Virus record (IMG/VR): IMGVR_UViG_3300044797_000146
Location: 1-35,201 of that record
Length of the DNA stretch: 35,201 bases
Source: a virus
Reading direction: 5' to 3' (one strand)
This document shows positions 22,682 to 30,921 of this stretch, piece after piece; the first letter of the stretch is position 1, and every line of letters starts with the position of its first letter. The position numbers were made by a program, and so were the translations under genes. The notes beneath the pieces are model-generated. The model was not told where the DNA came from. It saw only the letters and a program-made list of their open reading frames with translations, and made no database searches.

Positions 22682-23091
22682 GTGCGCACCGCTTCGACGA
22701 AGGCCTTCCTCGCCGTCTCGAGGAGGGCTGCGCGGACCGGGCTCGGGATCCCCGAGCTCGTGGAGGGAAGGATGGCGCGCGCCGGGATGCGCTTGGTCCC
22801 GTAATTCTGGATCGCCTGGACCTTTTGCGAGCCCGTCGAGGTCCCCACGAGGGTCGCGGTGAGCACGGTTCCCGAAGACTTGACATGGACGGCCGACGCG
22901 GCGTTCTCGAGGGCGCGGCCGCCGTCCTTCTTCGGGGCCCACGCCTGGCCGTCGGGGGTCGTTCCTGCCTCCGCCGTTGCACGGAGTGCCGCCTGGACGG
23001 GCTCGACCGCCCGCTTGGCGACCGTCTCGGGGAGGACGCCCACGCGCCTCACCGCGGCGATCATGGCGTCGAGCTGCGCGTAGTCGTTCAT
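22678..23091 (-). CDS. Tail completion/neck protein (Mu gpG-, gp10-like)
   Basis: A 137-residue, basic protein. It begins with a helix (YAQLDAMIAAVRRVGVLPET), has a central region (ALRATAEAGTTPDGQAW, APKKDGGRALENAAS), and near its end a GTKRIPARAILPS motif. This resembles the Pro-Ala-Arg-Pro-Phe loop of phage virion-morphogenesis proteins (Phage_tail_S family) and HK97 gp10. These close the head-tail junction. Position among connector genes agrees. ATG overlaps a 14-codon frame as ATGA; there is no strong Shine-Dalgarno. Confidence 0.75.
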   Translation of the reverse strand: MNDYAQLDAMIAAVRRVGVLPETVAKRAVEPVQAALRATAEAGTTPDGQAWAPKKDGGRALENAASAVHVKSSGTVLTATLVGTSTGSQKVQAIQNYGTKRIPARAILPSTSSGIPSPVRAALLETARKAFVEAVRT

Positions 23092-23132
23092 AGCCAGTGC
23101 ACCGCGATCACTGTCTTGAATGTAGGGATCAT
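23088..23132 (-). CDS. Possible 14-residue coupling ORF
   Basis: A very short frame, MIPTFKTVIAVHWL, fills the gap between the connector gene and the neck gene exactly. Its ATG overlaps the upstream TGA as ATGA and its TGA overlaps the downstream ATG as ATGA. The neck gene lacks a good Shine-Dalgarno, so the frame could carry ribosomes across by translational coupling. It could also be the remnant of a lost gene start. Whether it is translated is unknown. Confidence 0.35.
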   Translation of the reverse strand: MIPTFKTVIAVHWL

Positions 23133-24151
23133 CCGTCGTCCTCCCACTCGTCGCCGCCCCTGTAGCCCTGAGCGTCCTCGGCTCGAGCTCGCGCGCGCGC
23201 GCGGTCGAAGCCCACGTAGGGCGACGCGTCCGAGGTCCCGAGCGGGCCTCCTCGAAAGATCGCCGAGGCTTGGTTCGGATCGTCGTTCAGCGGGAGGTCG
23301 AAGAGACCGTCCTTCGTGTCGGCCGCTTCCTTGACCTCTGCCAAGGTCCGCGTCTTGTCGTCGACCAGGAGCGAGATCTGCGGGTCTTGCGGGTTCACTC
23401 CTCGGCCCTGGTAGGCGTCCACGAGCACGAGCGAGGCGATCCAGCCAAGCACGACGTCGGGCACGGGAGACGAGGACTGGTACACGTTGTCGGTCGAGTA
23501 CGTCCCCGCGGGAAGGTTCGCTGCGACGCCGGTTCCTGGGATCGTCACGATCGCGGCGGACACGAGCTGCTGAGGCGCGAGCACGGCGACGGCGGCCGCC
23601 CCGCTTCCCGCTCCTCCGGTGAACGAAACGGTCGGTGGCGCAAGGTAGCCGGACCCCGCGTCAACGATCGTCACCGCGGTCACGGCGCCCGCGCCAACCG
23701 TCGCGTTCGCGGTCGCCTGGACGCCCCATGAAAGATCGGGAGGGCTGAGAACGACTGTCGGAGCTCCCGTGTAGCCGGTCCCGCCGGCGGTCACGTCGAC
23801 CGATGGGACCGTGCTCACCTTCGTGAGTCCCCCATCGATCGACCACGCAAATTGAGCCGTGCCGAGCACGCCTCCGACGAGGAAGAAGAGCACGAGCTCC
23901 ATCGAGCCGTAGCTCGGGACTCCCGTGTAAGTGACCGGCGACGGAGGGTTGGTCCCCGTCGCCGTCGGGATCCCCATTTGCTGCCCGAAGGGGACCCGGT
24001 AGCGCTTCGTGAGCCTCGCGTACACCCACGAGGTCCACACCCGAATACGCTGGGCAAGAAAGCCCGGTCGCATTTGCTCGAGGAGAACGACGTCTCCGGG
24101 AGGCATTTGCGTCCGGGCTTCAAAGCCCCGAACCGTCAGCGTCGGGTTCAC
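23129..24151 (-). CDS. Connector/adaptor protein with Gly-Tyr repeats
   Basis: A 340-residue protein after the major capsid, where Mu gp36-like (DUF1320) adaptors normally lie. The N-terminal part (FLAQRIRVWTSWVYARLTKR) is helical and the C-terminal part holds KTRTLAEVKEAADTKDGLFD, both compatible with an adaptor. Between them is an insertion of repeats with the pattern VTAGGTGYTGAPTVVLSPPD and VDAGSGYLAPPTVSFTGG, a motif also found in the hydrophobic tail protein at 14245-15654. The insert makes it about twice the family's usual size. GTG 24151 has AAGGAT eight bases upstream. Confidence 0.6.
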   Translation of the reverse strand: MNPTLTVRGFEARTQMPPGDVVLLEQMRPGFLAQRIRVWTSWVYARLTKRYRVPFGQQMGIPTATGTNPPSPVTYTGVPSYGSMELVLFFLVGGVLGTAQFAWSIDGGLTKVSTVPSVDVTAGGTGYTGAPTVVLSPPDLSWGVQATANATVGAGAVTAVTIVDAGSGYLAPPTVSFTGGAGSGAAAVAVLAPQQLVSAAIVTIPGTGVAANLPAGTYSTDNVYQSSSPVPDVVLGWIASLVLVDAYQGRGVNPQDPQISLLVDDKTRTLAEVKEAADTKDGLFDLPLNDDPNQASAIFRGGPLGTSDASPYVGFDRARARARAEDAQGYRGGDEWEDDG

Positions 24152-24163
24152 TCGCGTCGATCC

Positions 24164-25390
24164 TTACGACGCGTCGATCCGGAAGATGCAGTACGGGTGC
24201 CCGAGTTGCACCGACGCTCGACCGCGGCAGTGGTACTCGAACTCCTCGATGCGATCGAGGATCGCGTCCAGACCCGTCCCGCCCGAGTCACCCGTGTAGT
24301 AGGTGATCTTGAACGGCTTCCGGAGCACGTGGAGGAGGGCGCCGAGCTGCGAAGTCTGCCCCTCTTCGCACACGATGTACCACGTTGTGTCGGACCCCTG
24401 GATCGTCTCGGGGAGGCTCGTGACGTTGCCGCCCGTGACGGTACCGCCGGATCCGCCGGACCCGGTGAGGGACATGAACGGAAGCGTCGTCGAGTAGTCT
24501 GTCGACGCTGCGAACTCGTCCGCGATGATGGGCTCCACCTCGAAGCCCATGCGTTTGATGTACGCCACGATGTCGGCCGAGCCTCCGCCCGTCGCCGCGG
24601 CTTGCGCGATGAACTTGGCGTCCGTCAGCATGGCGATGCGCGCCGCGAGGGCCGGCGGTCCCATGATGTACTTCGGCCGGAGGAAGCGCGGGTCGACGCC
24701 GTTGGGCATCTTGATCGACTTGATGTACGACCAGGCCTTCCGGAGATTCGTCAGAGCCACGTCCGTGGTAACCGATTCGTCGATCGGAAGCGCTCCCGGG
24801 TAGGGTTGCGTCGTGAAGCCCGGTCCGGTCGCGCTCGTCCCGGCCGATCCGTGGAGCCAGTTACAGTAGCCTCCGACCGACTTTGCGAACGGGTTGAGCG
24901 GATGCCCGTGCCCGCTGTTCGTCGTGTTATCGGCGAAGAAGGGAACCCCGTCGTAGGCGGCCGCCGACCCGTCGGTATTCGCGGCGTTCAGGATTACCTG
25001 AGACGCAAGCCGCTGGCGGTAGTAGGCGGTTTCGCTTCCCATGAGCTCCGACCACTTTGCCGCCTGATTCAGCCCGGTCCCGTCGAGGTCCTCGAGCTGG
25101 TCGCGCTGGATCCGGAGGCCCTTGCCGTGCTTGTAGGTCGGATACTCGACCGTTTGCGCGACGAGGGACTCGAACTCCATTTCTCCATCGCCGGTCGGGC
25201 CCAGCGGCTGGATCGTGGCAGTGTCGAGCCACCACGTGATCCGCTCGGTCTTCCGTTCGATGTTGGTATCGCGGAGGATCTTGGGCGCCCAGAAATTCTC
25301 TGCGGCGATCCTGCGCTTGTACTCGGATTCGGTGATGACTTTCATCGAGCGCTCGTACTCGAAAACGAAGGTCGGAGTTATATCGGGCAT
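24164..25390 (-). CDS. Major capsid protein (Mu gpT-like)
   Basis: A 408-residue protein whose order in the cluster (after protease-scaffold and decoration genes) and size fit an HK97-fold major head protein. Features recalling Mu gpT include the N-terminal arm (FVFEYERSMKVITESEYKRR), the spine-helix and E-loop region (TDVALTNLRKAWSYIKSIKM), and a C-terminal segment with ARG-like loops (LDAILDRIEEFEYHCRGRAS, VQLGHPYCIF). An AAGGAAAAAGGA purine stretch lies before the ATG, one of the best translation signals in the head block. It assembles the procapsid with the scaffold and is then matured by the protease. Confidence 0.85.
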   Translation of the reverse strand: MPDITPTFVFEYERSMKVITESEYKRRIAAENFWAPKILRDTNIERKTERITWWLDTATIQPLGPTGDGEMEFESLVAQTVEYPTYKHGKGLRIQRDQLEDLDGTGLNQAAKWSELMGSETAYYRQRLASQVILNAANTDGSAAAYDGVPFFADNTTNSGHGHPLNPFAKSVGGYCNWLHGSAGTSATGPGFTTQPYPGALPIDESVTTDVALTNLRKAWSYIKSIKMPNGVDPRFLRPKYIMGPPALAARIAMLTDAKFIAQAAATGGGSADIVAYIKRMGFEVEPIIADEFAASTDYSTTLPFMSLTGSGGSGGTVTGGNVTSLPETIQGSDTTWYIVCEEGQTSQLGALLHVLRKPFKITYYTGDSGGTGLDAILDRIEEFEYHCRGRASVQLGHPYCIFRIDAS

Positions 25391-25427
25391 AGCGGGTCCT
25401 TTTTCCTTTCGATCGTGGGTGGGCCGT

Positions 25428-25862
25428 TCAGGACCCGAGGAGCTCGGGCGTGTTGGCGACCAACACTCCCTTGACTGCGTCGAGCATCCACACGACGCCC
25501 GCGTTCCCGTCGCCGGTCGAGCCGACGGTATTGTTATCGATGATGGTGGCTTCGGTGAAGAGCTCGGTCACCGCGGCGCCTCCCGTTGCGTTGTCGAACC
25601 ACCGACCGCAAAGTTCCTGGTCGAGATTCACGAGAACCTGGACCGTCGCGGAGCCCGAGCTGTTGTCGTACGCGTCGTCGAAGACGCCGATGCGCACGAG
25701 GTTCGTGTTCCCCGCGGCGCCGGGCTTGATCGTGTGCGTGGACATGTCCACGCAAGCCATCGCGTTCTTGTACGCGATCATGCCCGCGCCGTGGTCGAGG
25801 GGAAGAGGGAGCGATTTGAACGTCCGCTCCTGCTTCATGCGGTTTCCAGTGATCGCGCTCAT
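25428..25862 (-). CDS. Head decoration protein
   Basis: A 144-residue protein between the protease/scaffold and the major capsid gene, the place of lambda gpD-type decoration proteins. It is beta-rich with short turns (FKSLPLPLDHGAGMIAYKNA, VRIGVFDDAYDNSSGSATVQ, TIIDNNTVGSTGDGNAGVVW) and Gly-rich. No specific family motif is seen, so the role is from order and size. ATG overlaps the protease stop as TGATG. It would bind the outer capsid surface and strengthen it. Confidence 0.7.
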   Translation of the reverse strand: MSAITGNRMKQERTFKSLPLPLDHGAGMIAYKNAMACVDMSTHTIKPGAAGNTNLVRIGVFDDAYDNSSGSATVQVLVNLDQELCGRWFDNATGGAAVTELFTEATIIDNNTVGSTGDGNAGVVWMLDAVKGVLVANTPELLGS

Positions 25863-26653
25863 CAGACCGTCTCGACTTTCCGGGCGTTCGCCCTCTTCGC
25901 TTCGTCGTCCTTCAAGGAGACTCGCGCCTCCTCCGCCGTCATGGCCCCGAGCTCGAGAGAGCGTCCGGTGCGCTTGACGCCGGGAGTGATGTCCACGCGG
26001 AGGCCCATCCCCTTCGCGATGAGGTCGGCTTCGGCCTTCGGGACCTCGACGGCCTGGTCGACCTCCCCGCGGTGATTCGGATTGGCGCCGTGCGCGCCGG
26101 TTGCAGCGAGCACGCCGGGGGGCGTGAGCTTGCCCACCATGGGCCCGCGCGGGAAGCTCTCGATGGCCTTCGCCATGTCCTCGAGGGGCATGCGGGCGAG
26201 GATCTCGACGACCGCCGGCGTGAGGTCGGGTCGCTTGGCGAGGAGTCCCGCGCGCTCGTGGGCCTCGTCCTTCGCCGCGAGCTCGGCGCGGAGCTTCGCG
26301 TTGTCCTCTTGGGCCTTGAGGGCCATGTCGAGGGCCGCTTTCGTGCCGGAGTCGGTTGCCTTCGCCGCGAGGGCCTTGGCCTCCTCCTTCTTCTTCTCGT
26401 CCTCGGCCTTCGCCGCGGCCGCCGAGGCCTCTTCCTTCTTCTTGTCCTCCTCGGCCTTGGCCTTGGCCTCTTCCTTCTTCTTCGTGTCCTCGTCCTCGGC
26501 CGACGCCTCGCCTTCCTTCTTCTTCGGCGCCTCGTCGTCTCCGAACATCGAGTCGAACGCGGCCTCCATGGCAGAGAAGAAAGCTTTCCGCGCCTTCGTC
26601 TTCTTGTCGTTGTCGGGGGTCGTTTCCTCGCCCGCCGCGGCTCTGATTTTCAT
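25862..26653 (-). CDS. Nested scaffold protein (internal start)
   Basis: An in-frame ATG at residue 268 of the protease-scaffold is preceded, nine bases upstream, by AAGGAG, a near-ideal Shine-Dalgarno inside coding sequence (codons for Asn-Lys-Glu-Gln-Ala-Asn-Met). It would yield a separate 263-residue scaffold (MKIRAAAGEETTPDNDKKTK...) lacking the protease domain. This is the arrangement of lambda C/Nu3. The role would be to direct capsid assembly in excess over protease. Confidence 0.65.
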   Translation of the reverse strand: MKIRAAAGEETTPDNDKKTKARKAFFSAMEAAFDSMFGDDEAPKKKEGEASAEDEDTKKKEEAKAKAEEDKKKEEASAAAAKAEDEKKKEEAKALAAKATDSGTKAALDMALKAQEDNAKLRAELAAKDEAHERAGLLAKRPDLTPAVVEILARMPLEDMAKAIESFPRGPMVGKLTPPGVLAATGAHGANPNHRGEVDQAVEVPKAEADLIAKGMGLRVDITPGVKRTGRSLELGAMTAEEARVSLKDDEAKRANARKVETV

Positions 26654-27454
26654 GTTCGCCTGCTCCTTGTTTGAAGCCGCGGCGGGTGCCGTGGCCTGTT
26701 GATCGCCCGATGCGTAGGCGAGAACATCGCCCCACGAGCCCACGGCGTCCGCGAGCCCGAGGGTTACCGCTTCCTGCCCGAGGTAGATCCCGCCCTCGAG
26801 CCCGCGCATGGCCGTCGCGCTAACGCCGTGTCGCATTTCGGCGACGAGGGCGAAGAAGAGGTCGGCGAGCCCGTCGACCCGGCGCTGCGTTTCTGCGCGC
26901 GCAGCGTCGGTGATCTTCACGTGCGGGTTGCCGTCGAGCTTGCGCTCCCCGCTGGAAACCATCTCGAAGACGAGGCCCATCGCGCGATCGGCTCCCGTCG
27001 CGTCGAGCATCGGCTGAAACACGCCGACGCTTCCGACGAGCCCGGCCGGCGGGACGACGACGGGGAAACCGGCGGTCGCCAGGGCGAACGCGGCCGAGCA
27101 CGCCATGCCGTCCACGAAGACGATCAGCGGCTTGTTCGCGTCGCGGCACACCGCGCGGAGCTCGCGTGCCGCTTCCATCATCCCGAGGGCGTCGCCTCCG
27201 GGGGAGTCGATGCGTAGAACCACGGCCCGCTGGTTCGAGTCGGTCGCCGCCTTCACGCGCTCCACGATCGAGTCGTACGAATCCCAGCACCAGTCCTTGT
27301 GCTGTACGACGGGCCCACGGACATCGACGATCGCCGCGTCGCCTTCGACCTCGAAGGGCTCGGTGGCTTCCGGCCTCATGTCGAAGAGCATCCCGATCGC
27401 GTCCGCTCGCACGGCCAGCGCGCGACCGACGGGGAGGAATTGAGCTCGTCTCAT
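25862..27454 (-). CDS. S49 prohead protease fused to scaffold
   Basis: A 530-residue protein. Residues 1-250 are a ClpP/SppA-fold S49 peptidase: IVDVRGPVVQHKDWCWDSYD, RIDSPGGDALGMMEAARELR, and VDGMACSAAFALATAGFP with Ser120 as nucleophile. GERKLDGNPHVKITDAAR carries Lys172 as partner; the 52-residue spacing equals that between Ser166 and Lys218 of lambda gpC. Residues 268-530 form a highly charged Lys/Glu/Ala-rich scaffold with long coiled coils (KKKEEAKAKAEEDKKKEE). The protein resembles lambda gpC-Nu3, including a nested scaffold start. It builds and then degrades the procapsid core. ATG overlaps the portal stop as ATGA. Confidence 0.9.
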   Translation of the reverse strand: MRRAQFLPVGRALAVRADAIGMLFDMRPEATEPFEVEGDAAIVDVRGPVVQHKDWCWDSYDSIVERVKAATDSNQRAVVLRIDSPGGDALGMMEAARELRAVCRDANKPLIVFVDGMACSAAFALATAGFPVVVPPAGLVGSVGVFQPMLDATGADRAMGLVFEMVSSGERKLDGNPHVKITDAARAETQRRVDGLADLFFALVAEMRHGVSATAMRGLEGGIYLGQEAVTLGLADAVGSWGDVLAYASGDQQATAPAAASNKEQANMKIRAAAGEETTPDNDKKTKARKAFFSAMEAAFDSMFGDDEAPKKKEGEASAEDEDTKKKEEAKAKAEEDKKKEEASAAAAKAEDEKKKEEAKALAAKATDSGTKAALDMALKAQEDNAKLRAELAAKDEAHERAGLLAKRPDLTPAVVEILARMPLEDMAKAIESFPRGPMVGKLTPPGVLAATGAHGANPNHRGEVDQAVEVPKAEADLIAKGMGLRVDITPGVKRTGRSLELGAMTAEEARVSLKDDEAKRANARKVETV

Positions 27455-28911
27455 GCGGCCCTCACGTGGATTCGGTGGAGTCGGTCAAGGGAGAGCCGGC
27501 GCGCGGCGGGCGGTAGGACCGCGTAAAGGCTCGCGACAGCCTTCTCGACATCGCCGTCTTCGCCTACGAGCGAAAGCTTCGCGAGGCCTTCCGTAGCGTC
27601 GGATACGTCGTTCGCGGCTTTCATCGGCACGCCGAAACGCTGCATCAGGGCGTCGAGGTCGAGCTCACGATCGACCTTCGAGAGGACCTCGACCAGTTGC
27701 GAGATCGCGGGCCCAATGAGGCCGAGCGTCCGCGCCTCCGACTCGAGCTCCTTCGGCGTCGCCGTCTCCCACTCGAAGGTCGTTGCGCGCTTCGTGATCG
27801 CGTCGACGCCGAACCTCGATGCGATGAAGCACGGCAGCCCTTGCGTGTTCAGCGTGTACGCGAGGCAGTCCCCGTCGTTCCGGATGAGGTCTTCGCGGAT
27901 GCGCCGCGGGAGCTCCTCGTTCGAGAATCCGGTCCCGCCCGTCGTCGAGACGAGCTGCCCGGCAATCGCGACCATGAACTCGAGGTCGCTGGTATCGATC
28001 TCTTTCTGCCACACTTCGATCGATCGGCCCGCGTCGCCCACGGAAAGGATGCTGACGCCCCATCCCGGGGGGAGGTCGAACACGGTATTGATTCCCCACG
28101 CGGCGACCTTACGGAAGAACCCTTTCTTCTGTGTCTCGCCGGCGCCGAGCGGCGTCGTTGCCACGCGCGCCGGGTTCGCGAGCTTCATCGAGAAGTTCGA
28201 TCGATTCAGCTTCGCATGCTGCTTATTGATCCACGACTCGCCCGTCGCCGGCCAGAGCGCGGCATTCCAGGGCGAGAGGCGCGCGCCCGGGGTGTGGAGG
28301 ATCCAGCGGCCGTCGCCGGGGGTCACGGGGAGGAGCCCGGCCGTCGACCGGAAGTACCATCGATTCTCTACCCATCGGTACTGTAGGTTCTCGGGGTCGA
28401 GCCTCACGAAGACCGGATAGTCGCGATCGGCGACCGGCACGAGCTCGCCCACGCCGACCCCGAGCTGTATCCCGTCGCGCGCGAGCATCGAAAGCTCCGA
28501 ACTCGGGAACATCTCCTCGAAGACGCTTCGCGAGCCGTTCTTCGCTTGAAGCTGCTCCGCGATCTCCGAATCGCCGTAGAAGCGCTTCGGGAGTCTCACG
28601 AGCCCGCCCGTGCGCGTGCCGAGGAGTCCCGCGAGGACGCCGTCTCGGTTCATCGCGCGATAGAGCTGCGCGGCCATGAGCAGATTCCCATCGTCGGCCT
28701 GGAATTGCGCAGTCTCGAGGTCTGCGATGTACCAACGGAGCCTGGTGTTCGTCTGCGGCTGGATCTGCCCGCCCAGCGCTTCGCGGATCTCCTCGACCGT
28801 GTGGTCGTCGATGTCGAGCCCGTACCCTCGCGGCTTCTCGTAGGCGCTCACGCCCATCATGTTGCGGATCGCTTCGCGCGCGCGATCGGTGAGGGATTGC
28901 CGAGCGGCCAT
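27451..28911 (-). CDS. Portal protein (DUF935/Mu gp29-like)
   Basis: A 486-residue protein directly after the large terminase. Its pattern of helices, loops and a C-terminal acidic/helical domain (SKVDRELDLDALMQRFGVPM) is that of the portal. The core includes LDPENLQYRWVENRWYFRST, PWNAALWPATGESWINKQHA, a Gly-rich stretch GWGVSILSVGDAGRSIEVWQ and VAIAGQLVSTTGGTGFSNEE, all similar in kind to the DUF935 family. It forms the twelve-subunit ring for DNA packaging and tail joining. ATG overlaps the terminase stop as TGATG. Confidence 0.85.
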   Translation of the reverse strand: MAARQSLTDRAREAIRNMMGVSAYEKPRGYGLDIDDHTVEEIREALGGQIQPQTNTRLRWYIADLETAQFQADDGNLLMAAQLYRAMNRDGVLAGLLGTRTGGLVRLPKRFYGDSEIAEQLQAKNGSRSVFEEMFPSSELSMLARDGIQLGVGVGELVPVADRDYPVFVRLDPENLQYRWVENRWYFRSTAGLLPVTPGDGRWILHTPGARLSPWNAALWPATGESWINKQHAKLNRSNFSMKLANPARVATTPLGAGETQKKGFFRKVAAWGINTVFDLPPGWGVSILSVGDAGRSIEVWQKEIDTSDLEFMVAIAGQLVSTTGGTGFSNEELPRRIREDLIRNDGDCLAYTLNTQGLPCFIASRFGVDAITKRATTFEWETATPKELESEARTLGLIGPAISQLVEVLSKVDRELDLDALMQRFGVPMKAANDVSDATEGLAKLSLVGEDGDVEKAVASLYAVLPPAARRLSLDRLHRIHVRAA

Positions 28912-30665
28912 CAGTCCCTACCTCGGCCGAAGGAGAGAGCGTCCCACGGATTGCCGACCGGTTCGTCGACCTGTTCGTAGACGTCGACCTTCGCGGGTGG
29001 TCCCGCGAGCCGCTCGTCCTCTTGGGTGTCCTCCCGGAGCCATGTGGCGAGGGCGAGCGCGTCCGCGCGGTCCGTGCTCCGGCCGATGTTCTTCCGGATG
29101 AGGTCCTTCGGTGTCGCCTTGAGGCGTCCGTCTTCCTTCGACGCCCAAGAGGGGGAGTGGAGCTCGCCGGAGAGCTTCGTGTCCGGCGGCAGCATCCCGC
29201 CCTCGCGCACCCACGTCGCGACCGCGGCCCAGAGCTCGTCTCGGAGGCGATCGTAGATCTGCGGCTGGCGCTGGGCTCGGTCGCTAGACCGAACACCGAC
29301 TACGACCATCTCCTCTTCGTGGTCCTCGGCCCATGACCGGATGAGTCCCCAGACGCGGACACCGACCGAGCCCTCGCGGTCGATTGCGACCAGGGGGACC
29401 TCGCCGCGCTCACGCTCTTCCTCGAGAAGTGCGCGAAGGTGGACGAGATGAGCCTCTTCGGAGATTCCCCGGAAGACCAGAACCCGGATCACGCGTCGGC
29501 CGCGGACCGCGACGAAGGCAGTCTCGTCTCCGCCGCTCCCGGGGCCCGCCGGGTCGATCCCGATGCGAAGACGCCCGCTCGGGGGTTCGAGCCACTGGCC
29601 CTTCTTCGGGCTCTCCTCGTCGTTGTCGTGGTCGTTAAACCAGTCGGCCTCCGACGCGTTGATTGACTCGAGGGTGATGATCTTCCCCGCCTCGTTCTGA
29701 ACGAACTGGCCGAGCACGCGCACGAGGTAGAGCGGGTGCTTCGTGTAGTCGGGCCCCCAATCGCGTCGGCGATCCATGATCGCGTCGAAGCTGGCGAGGC
29801 CCGGGATCACGTCGCGTCGTTCGCGGAAGTTCGGCGTCTCCTCGCCGGAGATCGTGATCGTCGTGTAACCGCCCGATCCACGGTCCTTCTTCGAGTGGTG
29901 CGAGTCGAAGAACTCGCCCTCGGTGCGCGTCGGGTTCGAGATGAGGAGCTTCCCGACGTTGCCGCCCATGCGGTTGCCTTCGATCGCGTCGAAGACGTCC
30001 TGTTTGATGCCGGAGGCTTCGTCGCAAATATAGAGCATCCGCGATCCGGAGATTCCGGAGACGCCCTCGAGCGTCCGCGAGGTGAACCCGACGACCTCGC
30101 GCCTCCCGTCGTCGGCCTTGATCCCGGACGCGGCGAGCTGTCGGCAGATCCCGTCGACCGGAAGCGAGTGGGCGCATGGCCGTTCGATCCGTGGCTCGCG
30201 CCTCGCGTCGCGCTTGATGTTCTCGTCCGCGCAGTCCGCGCAGATCCCGGACTGACGATGCAGCTTAGCGATCGCCTTCCAGAGAACGTTCTGGATCTGC
30301 TCCTTCTTGACCGCGGTGACGAGCACGCGCGCCGTCGGAAACGTGCAGTAGTACCAGAGCGCGATGACGGCGCAGACCTCGGTCTTGCCGCACTTGTTGC
30401 CCGAAGCGACCGACACGGAGAGGTGATCGCGGACGGCTTCGCAGATCTCGACCTGCTTCGACCACAAGCGGATCCCGAGGACCTCGCGCGCGAAAGCTTC
30501 GACGTCGTTCGCGTACCTCGGACTCGGCCACTTGAGGGGCGTGCCGCTCGCGCCGCGCGCGTAGGCGTCAGCGAGAAGTTTCTCCCCGAGGGACGCCGCG
30601 AGCGTCTTCGGGCGAAGCACGCGCGCACGGCGGTCGACCTCGCGAGCGATCGACGGGGTGGTCAC
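28911..30665 (-). CDS. Terminase large subunit
   Basis: A 584-residue protein with both terminase domains. The ATPase has Walker A SGNKCGKT at 88-95, Walker B MLYICDEA at 210-217 and a coupling motif LISNPTR at 240-246. The RNase H-like nuclease has Asp371 (IGIDPAGPGSGGDETAF), Asp429 (VAIDREGSVG) and the final acidic motif RSTDRADALALA at 529-540. An insert at 141-175 carries four cysteines (CADC, PCAHS, GICRQ), a possible zinc site absent from most terminases. It pumps and cuts phage DNA. GTG 30665 is the first start in this frame after a non-coding stretch. Confidence 0.95.
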   Translation of the reverse strand: MTTPSIAREVDRRARVLRPKTLAASLGEKLLADAYARGASGTPLKWPSPRYANDVEAFAREVLGIRLWSKQVEICEAVRDHLSVSVASGNKCGKTEVCAVIALWYYCTFPTARVLVTAVKKEQIQNVLWKAIAKLHRQSGICADCADENIKRDARREPRIERPCAHSLPVDGICRQLAASGIKADDGRREVVGFTSRTLEGVSGISGSRMLYICDEASGIKQDVFDAIEGNRMGGNVGKLLISNPTRTEGEFFDSHHSKKDRGSGGYTTITISGEETPNFRERRDVIPGLASFDAIMDRRRDWGPDYTKHPLYLVRVLGQFVQNEAGKIITLESINASEADWFNDHDNDEESPKKGQWLEPPSGRLRIGIDPAGPGSGGDETAFVAVRGRRVIRVLVFRGISEEAHLVHLRALLEEERERGEVPLVAIDREGSVGVRVWGLIRSWAEDHEEEMVVVGVRSSDRAQRQPQIYDRLRDELWAAVATWVREGGMLPPDTKLSGELHSPSWASKEDGRLKATPKDLIRKNIGRSTDRADALALATWLREDTQEDERLAGPPAKVDVYEQVDEPVGNPWDALSFGRGRD

Positions 30666-30737
30666 CCGTACAGCACAAGCACTGAACGCGCTTCATTTCA
30701 AGAGGTGCGCCACTTCCGCCACCTAAATACTGACAAG

Positions 30738-30768
30738 GCCAGATCGGGCGCGTTCGCCCGGATCTGGC
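30738..30768. other. Long hairpin between terminase genes
   Basis: GCCAGATCGGGCG and CGCCCGGATCTGGC pair, with one bulged G, around a four-base loop (CGTT). On the plus strand the stem is followed by TTATTTTACC, which weakly resembles a rho-independent terminator. On the minus strand, where the flanking genes are transcribed, no U tract follows. It is therefore not an obvious terminator for these genes, and it may instead be part of a packaging site or regulate the large terminase. Confidence 0.5.
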
Positions 30769-30799
30769 TTATTTTACCGCTCCGTTCCTGCCATTCCGT

Positions 30800-30921
30800 T
30801 CCAAATCCCTTCCGGTCCCGTCCCTTCCAATCCTGCCGGTCCTTTCCGCGCCATTCCCCTTCTCTCCGTTCCGCTCCAAATCCTGCCTGTCCTCTCCTCT
30901 CCGCTTCCCCGTCCAATCCTG
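30800..30921 (-). repeat. Four-copy purine-rich motif, candidate packaging site
   Basis: On the minus strand the motif GGATT(T)GGA, mostly preceded by CA, occurs at 30921-30912, 30885-30875, 30835-30826 and, altered, 30809-30800. It lies in a strand-biased stretch of GGAA, GGGA and CGGAA runs. The copies lie between the likely small and large terminase genes, where cos and pac sites are often found, and end just before a long hairpin. Binding by the HTH protein is inferred from position only. Confidence 0.45.

Noticed and set aside
30738-30768. Rho-independent terminator for the leftward genes
   Set aside because: No T tract follows the stem on the minus strand; the T-rich stretch is on the plus side, where no gene ends.
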